From NCBI RefSeq assembly GCF_036016755.1, contig NZ_JAYXIH010000009.1, forward strand, positions 1-64,000: 64,000 bases of DNA, in the 5' to 3' direction. The notes beneath the pieces were generated by a model, which saw only the letters and a list, made by a program, of their open reading frames with translations, was not told the DNA's origin and searched no databases. Positions 1 to 8,321 of the stretch are shown here, in pieces. The DNA is from Aurantimonas coralicida_A (GTDB taxonomy: Bacteria; Pseudomonadota; Alphaproteobacteria; Rhizobiales; Rhizobiaceae). Made by a program: the position numbers and the translations under genes. How positions within the stretch are numbered: position 1 is the stretch's first letter; every line of letters starts with the position of its first letter.

Positions 1-27
1 CAAATCTGATGAAACAGCCTTTCCCAT
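1..27 (-). CDS. IS630-type transposase, first nine codons only
   Basis: A minus-strand reading frame starts with ATG at 27 and leaves the window at base 1. It encodes MGKAVSSDL, resembling the N-terminus of IS630-family transposases (a helix-turn-helix region followed by a DDE catalytic domain). GGAGG lies about seven bases before the ATG. Only nine residues are visible, so the call rests on the N-terminal motif, the ribosome-binding site and the broken gene next to it. The catalytic domain cannot be checked here. Confidence 0.55.
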
Positions 28-107
28 GAAGCACCTCCTGCTCACAGAGAATCAAACCGAACATCAAATGGGAACCCGTCGATTCAAATTATTCGCCGGA
101 TGCTCTA
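1..107 (-). mobile_element. Edge of an IS630-family insertion sequence (partial)
   Basis: The first ~105 bases are richer in A and T than the gene beside them. On the minus strand they hold a strong Shine-Dalgarno (GGAGG) followed by an ATG whose first nine codons, MGKAVSSDL, match the usual start of IS630-type transposases as I know them. The join to the host gene falls at the TA dinucleotide at 106-107, and IS630/Tc1-like elements insert at TA. The outer end and the second TA copy lie outside the window, so the boundary is inferred. Confidence 0.68.
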
Positions 108-654
108 GGACATCGCGCGTGAACCGCCACAGCCGCGAGACGAGCGGCCCCCGAGCCTCGGGCGCCAATTCGTCCAGGACATAGGCGAGCGTCACCAGAT
201 CAGCCGGCGCGCACTCCGCCAGATTCGCTGTCGCATCGCCGCGCACCCAGCGCGTCGCCACCGCCAATCCCTCTTCCGCGAGCGCCTGGCCAACGGCGAG
301 CGCAGGCGCGCTCGCCTCCACCAGCGTCGCCTCGCGCAAGCTTTCGAAGGCATCGCTGGCGGCCCAAAGCGCCGTGCCCGGCCCGGCACCGATATCGAGA
401 AGCGTGTCTGGCGCGAAATCCGGACGCCGCAGCGTGATCTGCTCCAGGCTGGCCCGGATTGCGGCGAAGGTCGCCGGCATGCGGGCCGCCAGATAGGCGA
501 GCACCGCCGGCTCGCCATCGAGGTGCTGACGCCCGTCGCGGATCTCGGCGCGGTAGCGTCCCGACAGCCGTTCGCCCGCGCTCCGCAGATCATCGAGCGC
601 ATGGCGGTCGAGCCGTGCGTCGAGCGCCTGTCTCAACGCGGCGGGAAGTTGCAT
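64..654 (-). pseudogene. Rsm22-like SAM-dependent methyltransferase, cut by an IS
   Basis: The 196-residue product starts MQLPAALRQAL and carries a SAM-binding glycine motif DIGAGPG at residues 87-93, followed by a region like the mitochondrial-type small-ribosomal-subunit protein Rsm22. Family members are usually about 320 residues. Here the native sequence stops at about residue 182 (LWRFTRDV). The last ~13 residues and the stop codon come from the adjoining IS-like DNA, after a TA at 106-107. The lost C-terminal part holds the conserved cysteine region of the family, so the product is probably non-functional. Rsm22 proteins are linked to ribosome assembly; the exact reaction is unsettled. 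Confidence 0.75.
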
Positions 655-834
655 CGTACGGCCTGCAATTGTGATCTCGATGGTCTCGCGGCCGTGTCGA
701 CAACGGCCGTTTCGCCCCTTCGATCATCCCGCTCGATCATCGCGCTCTCTCACCCCGCTCTTCCATTCGTCGTCGAACTGCTCTAGCGGCTTCGCGCAAC
801 GTTCCGGCGCAACAATCATCGAAAGGGATGCCGC

Positions 835-2280
835 ATGGCCAAGAAGAACCACCCGGTCCACGCCAAGATCACCGGCCCGGTCGTGATGATCGGTTTCGGC
901 TCGATCGGCAAGGGCACCCTGCCGCTGATCGAACGCCATTTCGACTACGACAAACAGCGAATGACGGTCATCGATCCGAACGACGCCGACAAGCATCTCC
1001 TCGACGAACGCGGCATCCGCTTCGTCAACGAGGCCGTAACCCGGAAAAACTATCGGGATCTGTTGACGCCGCTGCTCACCGAAGGCGACGGCCAGGGCTT
1101 CTGCGTCAATCTGTCGGTCGATACCGGGTCGCTCGACCTGATCAAGCTCTGCCGCGAACTCGGCGTGCTCTACATCGACACCGTGGTCGAGCCGTGGCTC
1201 GGCTTTTACTTCGACGAGTCTCTCTCCAACGCCGATCGCACCAACTACGCCCTGCGCGAGACCGTCCGTAAGGAAAAGCGCAAGAATCCGGGCGGGACAA
1301 CCGCCGTTTCCTGCTGCGGGGCCAATCCGGGCATGGTCTCCTGGTTCGTCAAACAGGCCCTGGTCGACGTCGCCCGCGAGGTCGGCCTCGATTTCGAGGA
1401 GCCGACGCAGGATGACCGCGACGGCTGGGCCAAGCTGATGAAGAAGGCCGGCGTCAAGGGTATCCACATCGCCGAGCGCGACACCCAGCTCGCCAAGGCG
1501 CCGAAGCCGATGAACGTGTTCTGGAACACCTGGTCGGTCGAGGGTTTCCTGTCGGAAGGCATGCAGCCCGCGGAACTGGGCTGGGGCACCCATGAGAAGT
1601 GGATGCCGAAGAACGCCAACAAGCACAAGAAGGGCCACCAGTCGGCGATCTATCTGGAGCAGCCGGGCGCCAATACGCGCGTGCGGACGTGGTGCCCGAC
1701 GCCGGGCGCGCAATACGGTTTCCTCGTCACCCACAACGAGTCCGTTTCGATCGCGGACTTCTTCACCCATCGCAACCGCGACGACGAAGTGACCTACCGG
1801 CCGACCTGCCACTACGCCTATCACCCCTGCAACGACGCGGTATTGTCGCTGCATGAGCTGTTCGGCGCGGCTGGCAAGATTCAGCCGGAGCATCATGTCC
1901 TCGACGAAAGCGAGTTGACCGACGGCATCGACGAACTCGGCGTCTTGCTCTACGGTCACGATAAGAACGCCTATTGGTATGGCTCGCAGCTCTCGCTGGA
2001 GGAAACCCGCAAGCTCGCGCCCTACCAGAATGCCACCGGCCTGCAGGTGACCTCGGCTGTCCTGGCGGGCATGGTCTGGGCGCTGGAAAATCCCGAAGCC
2101 GGCATCGTCGAGACCGACGAAATGGACTACAAGCGCTGCCTTGAGGTGCAGTCTCCCTATCTCGGTCCGGTCAAGGGATATTACACCGACTGGACGCCGT
2201 TGACGGATCGTCCGGGCCTCTTCCCCGAGGACCTTGACGAAAAAGACCCTTGGCAGTTCCGGAACATCCTCGTTCGCTGA
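835..2280 (+). CDS. hss: Homospermidine synthase
   Basis: This 481-residue enzyme makes sym-homospermidine from putrescine in an NAD+-dependent reaction (EC 2.5.1.44), the typical long polyamine of many Rhizobiales. The N-terminus has a Rossmann dinucleotide motif GFGSIG at residues 20-25. The rest matches the bacterial enzyme of the Blastochloris/Rhizobium type in length and character, for example VSCCGANPGMVSWF, TWCPTPGAQYGF and CHYAYHPCNDAV. The ATG follows GAAAGGGA. It is divergent from the broken Rsm22-like gene, with ~180 bases between that hold promoters for both directions. It is a cytoplasmic enzyme and appears monocistronic. Confidence 0.95.
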   Translation: MAKKNHPVHAKITGPVVMIGFGSIGKGTLPLIERHFDYDKQRMTVIDPNDADKHLLDERGIRFVNEAVTRKNYRDLLTPLLTEGDGQGFCVNLSVDTGSLDLIKLCRELGVLYIDTVVEPWLGFYFDESLSNADRTNYALRETVRKEKRKNPGGTTAVSCCGANPGMVSWFVKQALVDVAREVGLDFEEPTQDDRDGWAKLMKKAGVKGIHIAERDTQLAKAPKPMNVFWNTWSVEGFLSEGMQPAELGWGTHEKWMPKNANKHKKGHQSAIYLEQPGANTRVRTWCPTPGAQYGFLVTHNESVSIADFFTHRNRDDEVTYRPTCHYAYHPCNDAVLSLHELFGAAGKIQPEHHVLDESELTDGIDELGVLLYGHDKNAYWYGSQLSLEETRKLAPYQNATGLQVTSAVLAGMVWALENPEAGIVETDEMDYKRCLEVQSPYLGPVKGYYTDWTPLTDRPGLFPEDLDEKDPWQFRNILVR

Positions 2281-2393
2281 GCATTTAACGTCCGGTTGCG
2301 CTAATGCGTATCGACCGGCGATGCGGCGTCGGGACGTATGACGCCTACAATTTGAGGGATCGGGCTTGGATCCGGTCCCTCCCGGAGCAAAGC

Positions 2394-2840
2394 ATGGCTG
2401 ATACCGACGCGAAGCGCGCGGTCGTCGAAGAGGTGATGGAAGCGGTGATGGCGGGAGCGGGCGGGACGATCGCCCGGCATTTCGCTCCCGGCGCCAAAGT
2501 GTCCCAGCGTAGCAACGCGGAACAGTCTGACATGCCCTGGTTCGGGCGGATGGAGGGCGAATTCGAGCTTCAGGGCGAGGAACAGGCGCGGGCGTTCTTC
2601 GACGAGATGTTCAAGCGCACCACCTATCTCTCCTACGAGTTGCGCGGTCTGGTGTGCGAGATGGACGAAGCGGCCAGCCGATGCGACTGGTCACGCCGGG
2701 ATGATAAGACCGGGACGCTGATCACCGGGACGACCATGTATTGGTTCACCTTCACCAGCGACAACCGCATACGGTCGATCGAGACGATCGGTTCGATTCA
2801 TTCCGTCATCCCGTCCCGCAAGGCCGAACCCGTCAGCTAA
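2394..2840 (+). CDS. SnoaL/NTF2-like small protein
   Basis: A 148-residue soluble protein, MADTDAKRAVVEEV, chosen to start at the ATG preceded by GGAG; a longer frame reaches back to 2304 but has no better ribosome site. The pattern (helical N-terminus, central EQARAFFDEMFKR segment, then beta strands such as TTMYWFTFTSDNRIRSIE) fits the NTF2/SnoaL cone fold, a scaffold used by isomerases, cyclases and binding proteins. No catalytic residues can be assigned. It lies 113 bases after hss and converges with the next gene. Its function is unknown. Confidence 0.6.
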   Translation: MADTDAKRAVVEEVMEAVMAGAGGTIARHFAPGAKVSQRSNAEQSDMPWFGRMEGEFELQGEEQARAFFDEMFKRTTYLSYELRGLVCEMDEAASRCDWSRRDDKTGTLITGTTMYWFTFTSDNRIRSIETIGSIHSVIPSRKAEPVS

Positions 2841-2862
2841 AGCGACGGCAAAGCACGTTACG

Positions 2863-3630
2863 CTACAAGATTGGCTCGGCCTCGACCCAGGCCCAGGCTT
2901 CCGCCTCCCGCTCCGCCGGAAACGTTCGCATGTCGACATCGAACAGCGGATTCATCGTCGAAATCATCTTGGACATCCATCCGGGCGCGCCGACGATGGC
3001 GTAGCGCTCCACCTTCCGCATGGCCCCGAGCTTCATGGGGATCAGACCGCTCTGCATGAGGATGGCCGGATCGAAGCCGCCCAGATGCTTGATGCGACCG
3101 AGCAGGCGGACTTTGTCGTGACGGTCGAACAAGGCGTTGATCTCAGCGAGTACGGTCGGGAACTCCGACTCCGAGATCACGCCGTCGACCTCGAAAGCGA
3201 GAACGTCGTCCCGCGATGTCGGCAGGAACCGCACCGCCGGGGTATCGGCTTGTGGCAGCGCGGGAAGCTCGGCGGCCCATTTCAGCGCTTCTTCAACCTG
3301 CTCCGGAGCAAAGCTCTTCATTTCGAAGTTCGGGAACAACGGGCTGAAGAAGCCGGTCACCGCTCGGGGCCATTCCTTGTCCGAGATCACGGCGCCGCGC
3401 CTGAATTGACGGATATGGGACAAAAATTCGAGATCGGCTTTCATTCCCTCGAGCAGAGCGTCGGCATCCATGTCCGAAAGGCCGGTGACGTCGACGCACA
3501 GGCTGATGTCGCCATGCCAGCCCAGCATCGTCTCGAGCAGTTCCTTGTAACGCTTGATATCCTCTCCGATGACCTTGCCACTCAGCCGAAATGCCAAAAC
3601 ATGGCTCGGGGCGGCCAGTTGCGCGAACAT
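2863..3630 (-). CDS. Tandem SpoIIAA-like (STAS/SEC14-type) domain protein
   Basis: A 255-residue protein starting MFAQLAAPSHVLAF, preceded by GGAGATTACG; a longer frame to 3711 is less likely. It contains two related halves of the SpoIIAA-like type (roughly residues 8-115 and 130-250). Each has a strand LAFRLSGKV / LAFEVDGVI, a helix-rich segment, and a segment with RRGAVISDKEWPR or VERYAIVGAPGWM, the latter resembling the membrane-proximal lobe of this family. Single-domain relatives are ~120 residues, so this looks like an internal duplication. No partner is nearby. The role is unknown; lipid or stress-related functions have been suggested for the family. Confidence 0.65.
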   Translation of the reverse strand: MFAQLAAPSHVLAFRLSGKVIGEDIKRYKELLETMLGWHGDISLCVDVTGLSDMDADALLEGMKADLEFLSHIRQFRRGAVISDKEWPRAVTGFFSPLFPNFEMKSFAPEQVEEALKWAAELPALPQADTPAVRFLPTSRDDVLAFEVDGVISESEFPTVLAEINALFDRHDKVRLLGRIKHLGGFDPAILMQSGLIPMKLGAMRKVERYAIVGAPGWMSKMISTMNPLFDVDMRTFPAEREAEAWAWVEAEPIL

Positions 3631-3867
3631 CGTAATCTCCTTTGCTGCGTGCGTGCGAACAGGGATGATGTCACCGGCGACGCTCCGGCCCTTTGATCGA
3701 AAGCAATTCATTTGAACAAAATGCGATAGACTTTTAATCGACGCGTGGACTAGGCTTTCACGACTAGGCTTTCACGACTGGTTTCGTGGTTTGCCCCCGT
3801 TGGGGTTCGGTTCGGCGCTTGATTCTCGGCCTGGAGGGTGCCGCGCCTAAATTTTGGGGTTCTTCTG

Positions 3868-4230
3868 ATGCGTCGTCTCGCTGTTTCGCTCCTGCTCGCG
3901 ACTTTTGCTCTCAGCGCCTGCCAGACCGAGCAGCGGGCCCAAGTGTTGCCGGCTCAGCCGCAGGGCATCGAGGGGCGCTGGGCTTCGATCGGCGGCCCGG
4001 TCGCCTATACGGCAACCTTCCAAAATGGCCGTTTCACCTCGGTCGAGCGGGCGACCAACGGTCTCCTGGCCTCCGGCAACTATACCGATCTCGGTCCCGG
4101 CCAAGTGAATCTGCTCTACACATCGACCACGCGCAACCAGCAGGTTTCGGCCAACTGCAATCAGGTCGACGCGAATCGCCTTTCCTGCGCGACGTCCAGC
4201 GGCAACCGCTTCGATCTCGCCCGCGCCTGA
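3868..4230 (+). CDS. omp10: Omp10-like outer membrane lipoprotein
   Basis: A 120-residue lipoprotein. Residues 1-17 are a signal peptide ending in the lipobox LSAC, with the acylated cysteine at 18. The mature part (GIEGRWASIGG, then ASGNYTDLGPGQVNLLYTS and CNQVDANRLSC, ending SGNRFDLAR) follows the Brucella Omp10 pattern, including two conserved cysteines and the SAGSRF-like end. I chose the ATG at 3868 because the signal peptide starts there; a longer frame opens at 3838. It is surface-exposed and immunogenic in Brucella, with an unclear molecular role. It stands alone, upstream of hemH. Confidence 0.78.
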   Translation: MRRLAVSLLLATFALSACQTEQRAQVLPAQPQGIEGRWASIGGPVAYTATFQNGRFTSVERATNGLLASGNYTDLGPGQVNLLYTSTTRNQQVSANCNQVDANRLSCATSSGNRFDLARA

Positions 4231-4434
4231 GGAATTTGTCGCAGGGGCAAACGGCCTCGACCCGCTTCACCCTCCGGCAAAATTTCCTATATCCCGGTCT
4301 CCACCGAGGGCCGTCCGCAGGCCGCAACCATACCGGGGCCGTTTACCGGGTGACACGGTCGCGGCTACGTGCGGTTGGCCAGGCGATGAGCCAAGCAAGA
4401 TTTTGCTCCCGCGAGACTGTGCAAGGACGCGACG

Positions 4435-5496
4435 ATGACTGCCCTGACCAAGACGATCGCCGAGCGGGCGATCGGCCCCCTCCCGGCGGGCCACCCGCAG
4501 GTCAAACAGCCGAAGGTCGGCGTTCTCCTGGTCAATCTCGGCACGCCCGACGGCACCGATTTCAAGCCGATGCGGCGTTATCTGAAGGAGTTCCTCTCCG
4601 ACAAGCGGGTCATCGAGTGGCCGCGCGCCGCTTGGTATCCGATCCTCTACGGCATCGTGCTCAACACGCGGCCGAAGAAATCCGGCGCCGCCTATGCCCA
4701 GATCTGGAACAAGGAACGCAACGAATCGCCGCTGCGGACCTTCACGCGGGCCCAGGGCGAGAAGCTGGCGGTGCGCATGGCCGGCGACGCCTCGGTCGTC
4801 GTCGACTGGGCCATGCGCTACGGCCAGCCCTCGATCGCCGAGCGCACCGACGCCCTTCTGGACCAGGGCTGCGAGCGCATCCTGGTCTATCCGCTCTATC
4901 CGCAATACGCCGCCTCGACGACGGCAACGGTGAACGACAAATTCTTCCAGCACATGATGGGTAAGCGCTGGATGCCGGCCGTGCGCACGGTGCCAGCCTA
5001 TCACGACGAGCCAGTCTATATCGACGCGCTCGCCCGCTCGATCGAAACCCATCTCGCCGGTCTCGATTTCGAGCCGGAACGCGTGATCACCTCCTATCAC
5101 GGCATTCCGCAGAGCTATTTCCGCAAGGGCGATCCCTATCACTGCCACTGCCAGAAGACCTCGCGGCTACTGGAGGAGCGGCTCGGCTGGCAGCCCGGCC
5201 GGCTGATGACCACCTTCCAGTCCCGCTTCGGGCCGGAGGAATGGCTGCAGCCCTATACCGACAAGACCGTCGAGGCATTGGCCAAGGAGGGGATCAAGCG
5301 CATCGCGGTGCTCAATCCGGGCTTTGTCTCCGACTGCCTTGAGACCTTGGAGGAGATCGCCGGCGAGGCTGGCGAGATCTTCCACGAGGCCGGCGGCGAG
5401 AAGTTCAGCCACATCCCCTGCCTCAACGATTCCGAACCGGGCATGGACGTCATCGAGGCGATGGTGCGGCGGGAACTGAGGGGCTGGCTCGACTGA
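4435..5496 (+). CDS. hemH: Ferrochelatase
   Basis: A 353-residue enzyme that inserts ferrous iron into protoporphyrin IX, the last step of protohaem synthesis. Supporting motifs are VGVLLVNLGTPDG near residue 26, the family signature SYHGIPQSYFRKGDPY with its metal-handling histidine, and GFVSDCLETLEEI with the conserved glutamate. The CHCQKTSRLLEERLG stretch is also typical of proteobacterial enzymes. The ATG follows AAGGA. The enzyme is probably membrane-associated. It is followed by an SPFH/NfeD pair after 122 bases, so co-transcription is possible but not shown. Confidence 0.96.
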   Translation: MTALTKTIAERAIGPLPAGHPQVKQPKVGVLLVNLGTPDGTDFKPMRRYLKEFLSDKRVIEWPRAAWYPILYGIVLNTRPKKSGAAYAQIWNKERNESPLRTFTRAQGEKLAVRMAGDASVVVDWAMRYGQPSIAERTDALLDQGCERILVYPLYPQYAASTTATVNDKFFQHMMGKRWMPAVRTVPAYHDEPVYIDALARSIETHLAGLDFEPERVITSYHGIPQSYFRKGDPYHCHCQKTSRLLEERLGWQPGRLMTTFQSRFGPEEWLQPYTDKTVEALAKEGIKRIAVLNPGFVSDCLETLEEIAGEAGEIFHEAGGEKFSHIPCLNDSEPGMDVIEAMVRRELRGWLD

Positions 5497-5618
5497 GCCC
5501 GATTGGCCGCATGGGCGGAAGATCGCTTGCGTCGCGCACCGCCTGACGCGATAGTCGCACACCGGTCGGTGATACGGGTCCGCGCCGAGCGACACCGTCC
5601 CGAGCGGATGGAGGTGAC

Positions 5619-6623
5619 ATGCTCTCGGGCTCTGGAATTTTCGTCCTCGTTCTTCTGTTCTTCGCGATCGTCGTCCTGTTTTCGACGGTCAAGACGGTGC
5701 CGCAGGGCTATAACTACACGGTCGAGAAATTCGGCCGTTACACCCGCACCCTGACGCCGGGCCTCAACATCATCCTGCCGTTCATCGAGCGCGTCGGGCG
5801 CAAGCTCAACATGATGGAGCAGGTGCTGGACGTGCCGACCCAGGAGGTTATCACCCGCGACAACGCCTCGGTCGCGGCGGACGGCGTCGCCTTCTATCAG
5901 GTGCTCGACGCGGCGGCCGCCGCCTACGAGGTCTCCGGGCTGGAAAACGCCATTCTCAATCTCGTCATGACCAATCTGCGCTCGGTCATGGGCTCGATGG
6001 ATCTCGACGACCTTCTGTCGAACCGCGACGCGATTTCGGAAAAGATCCTGCGGGTTGTCGATCAGGCAGCCAGCAGTTGGGGGATCAAGATCACCCGCAT
6101 CGAGATCAAGGACATCAACCCGCCGAAGAACCTCGTCGATTCCATGGCCCGGCAGATGATGGCCGAACGTGAGAAGCGCGCCGAAATCCTGGAAGCCGAA
6201 GGTTCGCGCAATGCCGCGATCCTGAGGGCCGAGGGCGAGAAACAGTCGCAGATTCTGCAGGCCGAAGGCAAGCGCGAGGCGGCATGGCGCGAAGCCGAGG
6301 CGCGTGAGCGGCTGGCCGAGGCCGAGGCGACCGCCACCCGCGTCGTCTCCGAGGCGATCGCCGCCGGCGACATCCAGGCGATCAACTATTTCGTCGCGCA
6401 GAAATACACCGAAGCCCTCGCCAAGATCGCCTCGGCGCCCAATCAGCGTGTCGTGCTGATGCCGCTGGAAGCCTCGTCTCTGATCGGCTCGATCGCCGGC
6501 ATCGCGGAGGTCGCCCGCGCCACCTTCGGCGAGTCCGGCCAGGCCGCTTCGCGAACTACCCCGCGCGTACCCGCAAGCGGTAACCGGGCTCCAGATTCGC
6601 CGATGGGACGGAGCGAAGCGTGA
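5619..6623 (+). CDS. SPFH/band-7 membrane protein (stomatin/QmcA type)
   Basis: A 334-residue protein with one N-terminal membrane helix (residues ~3-24, FVLVLLFFAIVVLFS). An SPFH domain follows (TVPQGYNYTVEKFGRYTRTL, then DVPTQEVITRDNASVAADGV). A long charged helix comes next, rich in the repeated AEG/EAE pattern at ~180-250, expected to form the coiled-coil of large oligomeric cages. The last ~35 residues are low-complexity. The start is fixed by GGAGGTGAC. It overlaps the following NfeD gene by four bases (GTGA), which indicates translational coupling. SPFH and NfeD proteins act together in membrane-protein quality control and lipid-domain organisation. Confidence 0.9.
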   Translation: MLSGSGIFVLVLLFFAIVVLFSTVKTVPQGYNYTVEKFGRYTRTLTPGLNIILPFIERVGRKLNMMEQVLDVPTQEVITRDNASVAADGVAFYQVLDAAAAAYEVSGLENAILNLVMTNLRSVMGSMDLDDLLSNRDAISEKILRVVDQAASSWGIKITRIEIKDINPPKNLVDSMARQMMAEREKRAEILEAEGSRNAAILRAEGEKQSQILQAEGKREAAWREAEARERLAEAEATATRVVSEAIAAGDIQAINYFVAQKYTEALAKIASAPNQRVVLMPLEASSLIGSIAGIAEVARATFGESGQAASRTTPRVPASGNRAPDSPMGRSEA

Positions 6624-7084
6624 GCGTCATCATCGAGGCACTGTCGGACTATGGCTGGTGGATTCTCGGCCTCGTTCTGCTCGCGCTCGAAGTCGTCCTG
6701 CCGGGTGTTTATCTGCTTTTCTTCGGCATCGCGGCGCTGATCGTCGGCATGAACACCCTGTTTCTCGGCACCGGCGGCTGGTTCGGCTGGGAACAGCAGG
6801 TTCTCGCCTTCGTCGTGCTGTCGGCCATCAGCGTCTATCTCGGGCGGCGCTGGTACGGCTCGAAAAGCGAGGCCGGCGGATCCGGTTTGCTCAACCGCCG
6901 AACCCGCCGTCTGATCGGCCGCGAGGCGGTATTGACCCAGGCGATCGTCAACGGTCGCGGCCGCGTCGCCATCGAGGATAGCTGGTGGAGCGTCGAGGGC
7001 CCGGATCTGCCCGAGGCCAGCCGCGTGCGCATTATCGGCGCGACGGGATCGGTTCTGACGGTGGAGCCTGTCCAGCCACTCTGA
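6620..7084 (+). CDS. NfeD family membrane protein
   Basis: A 154-residue partner of the SPFH protein, beginning at a GTG that overlaps its stop codon. Residues ~10-75 form membrane helices (YGWWILGLVLLALEVVLPG and following). Residues ~95-152 form the NfeD OB-fold: GREAVLTQAIVNGRGRVAIEDSWW, then SRVRIIGATGSVLTVEP. This short type lacks the ClpP-like protease domain of long NfeD proteins, as is normal when it sits beside a paraslipin-type SPFH gene. It probably stabilises or caps the SPFH oligomer in the inner membrane. Confidence 0.9.
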   Translation: MSVIIEALSDYGWWILGLVLLALEVVLPGVYLLFFGIAALIVGMNTLFLGTGGWFGWEQQVLAFVVLSAISVYLGRRWYGSKSEAGGSGLLNRRTRRLIGREAVLTQAIVNGRGRVAIEDSWWSVEGPDLPEASRVRIIGATGSVLTVEPVQPL

Positions 7085-7108
7085 CGGGCCGTTTGCCGTG
7101 CCCCGCAG

Positions 7109-8107
7109 TCAGGCGACGCCGATCCGCAACAAATCGTGCAGATGCACGATCCCGACCGGTCGCTTTTGGCGCACCACCATCAAAGCCGTGATGTTGAGGC
7201 TGTTGACGATGTCCAGCGCCTTGACGGTCAGGGTTTCCGGCTCGATCGTCTTGGGGTCGCGGGTCATCACCGCGTCGACCGTCTGCCTGAGAAGGTCGTC
7301 GCCCAGATGCCGGCGCAGATCTCCGTCGGTGACGATGCCGGTGAGGCACCCATCTGGATCGACCACGGCCACGCAACCGAAACCCATGCGCGACATCACG
7401 ATGATCGCTTCCGACATCGGCGTGCCGGACGGAACCAGCGGCATCGCCTCGCCGACATGCATGATGTCGCCGACATGCATCAGGCTCGCACCCAGCTGAC
7501 CACCGGGATGGAAGACCCGGAAGTCGCCCGGCGTGAAGCCGCGACGCTCAAGCAGCGCGACGGCAAGGGCGTCGCCGAGCGCCACTTGCAGCGTCGTCGA
7601 GGTAGTCGGAGCCAGGCCGTGCGGACAGGCTTCGGCGACCCGCGGCAATGTCAGCGCCTCGTCGGCCTCGCGTCCGAGCGTCGAATCGGAGCGGGACGTG
7701 ACCGCGACGAGCGGAATACGGAAGCGCCGTGAATAGGCAACGATCCCCTTCAGCTCGGCGGTCTCCCCGGACCACGACATGGCGAGGATGGCATCGTCCC
7801 GACCGATCATGCCGAGATCGCCGTGATTGGCCTCGGCCGGATGGACGAAGAACGCCGGGGTACCGGTCGAGGCGAAGGTTGCCGCGATCTTGGCGCCGAT
7901 ATGCCCGCTCTTACCAACGCCGGTGACGATCAGCCGGCCCTTGATGCCTTGAATGATATCGAGAACGCGCTCGAACGGCGCCGCCATGCCGGTCTTCAAC
8001 AGACCCGCCAGCGTCATCAGCCCCTCGGCTTCGGTCTCGATCGTGCGCACGGCGGACTGCGCGCCGAGGCGCGCGCCGACGTTGTCAGGCTCGGGTTTGG
8101 GAATCAC
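7109..8107 (-). CDS. kdsD: Arabinose-5-phosphate isomerase (KdsD/KpsF type)
   Basis: A 332-residue enzyme that interconverts ribulose 5-phosphate and arabinose 5-phosphate, the first step to Kdo for lipopolysaccharide. The N-terminal half is a SIS sugar-isomerase domain (VTGVGKSGHIGAKIAATFAS, then FFVHPAEANHGDLGMI and MSWSGETAELKG). The C-terminal half is a pair of CBS domains (~residues 210-325) ending in VGIVHLHDLLRIG. It starts with GTG at 8107. The gene converges with nfeD. No other Kdo genes are visible here. Confidence 0.92.
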   Translation of the reverse strand: MIPKPEPDNVGARLGAQSAVRTIETEAEGLMTLAGLLKTGMAAPFERVLDIIQGIKGRLIVTGVGKSGHIGAKIAATFASTGTPAFFVHPAEANHGDLGMIGRDDAILAMSWSGETAELKGIVAYSRRFRIPLVAVTSRSDSTLGREADEALTLPRVAEACPHGLAPTTSTTLQVALGDALAVALLERRGFTPGDFRVFHPGGQLGASLMHVGDIMHVGEAMPLVPSGTPMSEAIIVMSRMGFGCVAVVDPDGCLTGIVTDGDLRRHLGDDLLRQTVDAVMTRDPKTIEPETLTVKALDIVNSLNITALMVVRQKRPVGIVHLHDLLRIGVA

Positions 8108-8221
8108 GTTCGTCGCATGCTCCTGTCGGGCTCCGCCATCACGGCTCCATCACCGTCGATCGCAGACCGTTGGGGCCAGATGATGACATGTGCGGGCATT
8201 CCAAGTCCACGACGGGATGCG

Positions 8222-8233
8222 CCCCCCCCCCCC
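8222..8233. repeat. Twelve-base C homopolymer tract in the upstream region
   Basis: A run of twelve C residues lies between kdsD and the barrel protein gene, about 90 bases before the chosen start of the latter. Such tracts can change length by slippage, and they are also hard to sequence. It is the only homopolymer of this length I noticed in the window. Confidence 0.8.
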
Positions 8234-8321
8234 GGTAACGACTTCTTAACCATGAAAATTTACCAATCGGCAAGCTCGGGTTTTGCCGCGCGTGCTCGCA
8301 GAAGGTGCAGACGACGCCGCG

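Noticed and set aside
724..1959. A 411-residue antisense ORF over homospermidine synthase
   Set aside because: It lies opposite a clearly identified gene and has no recognisable domain.
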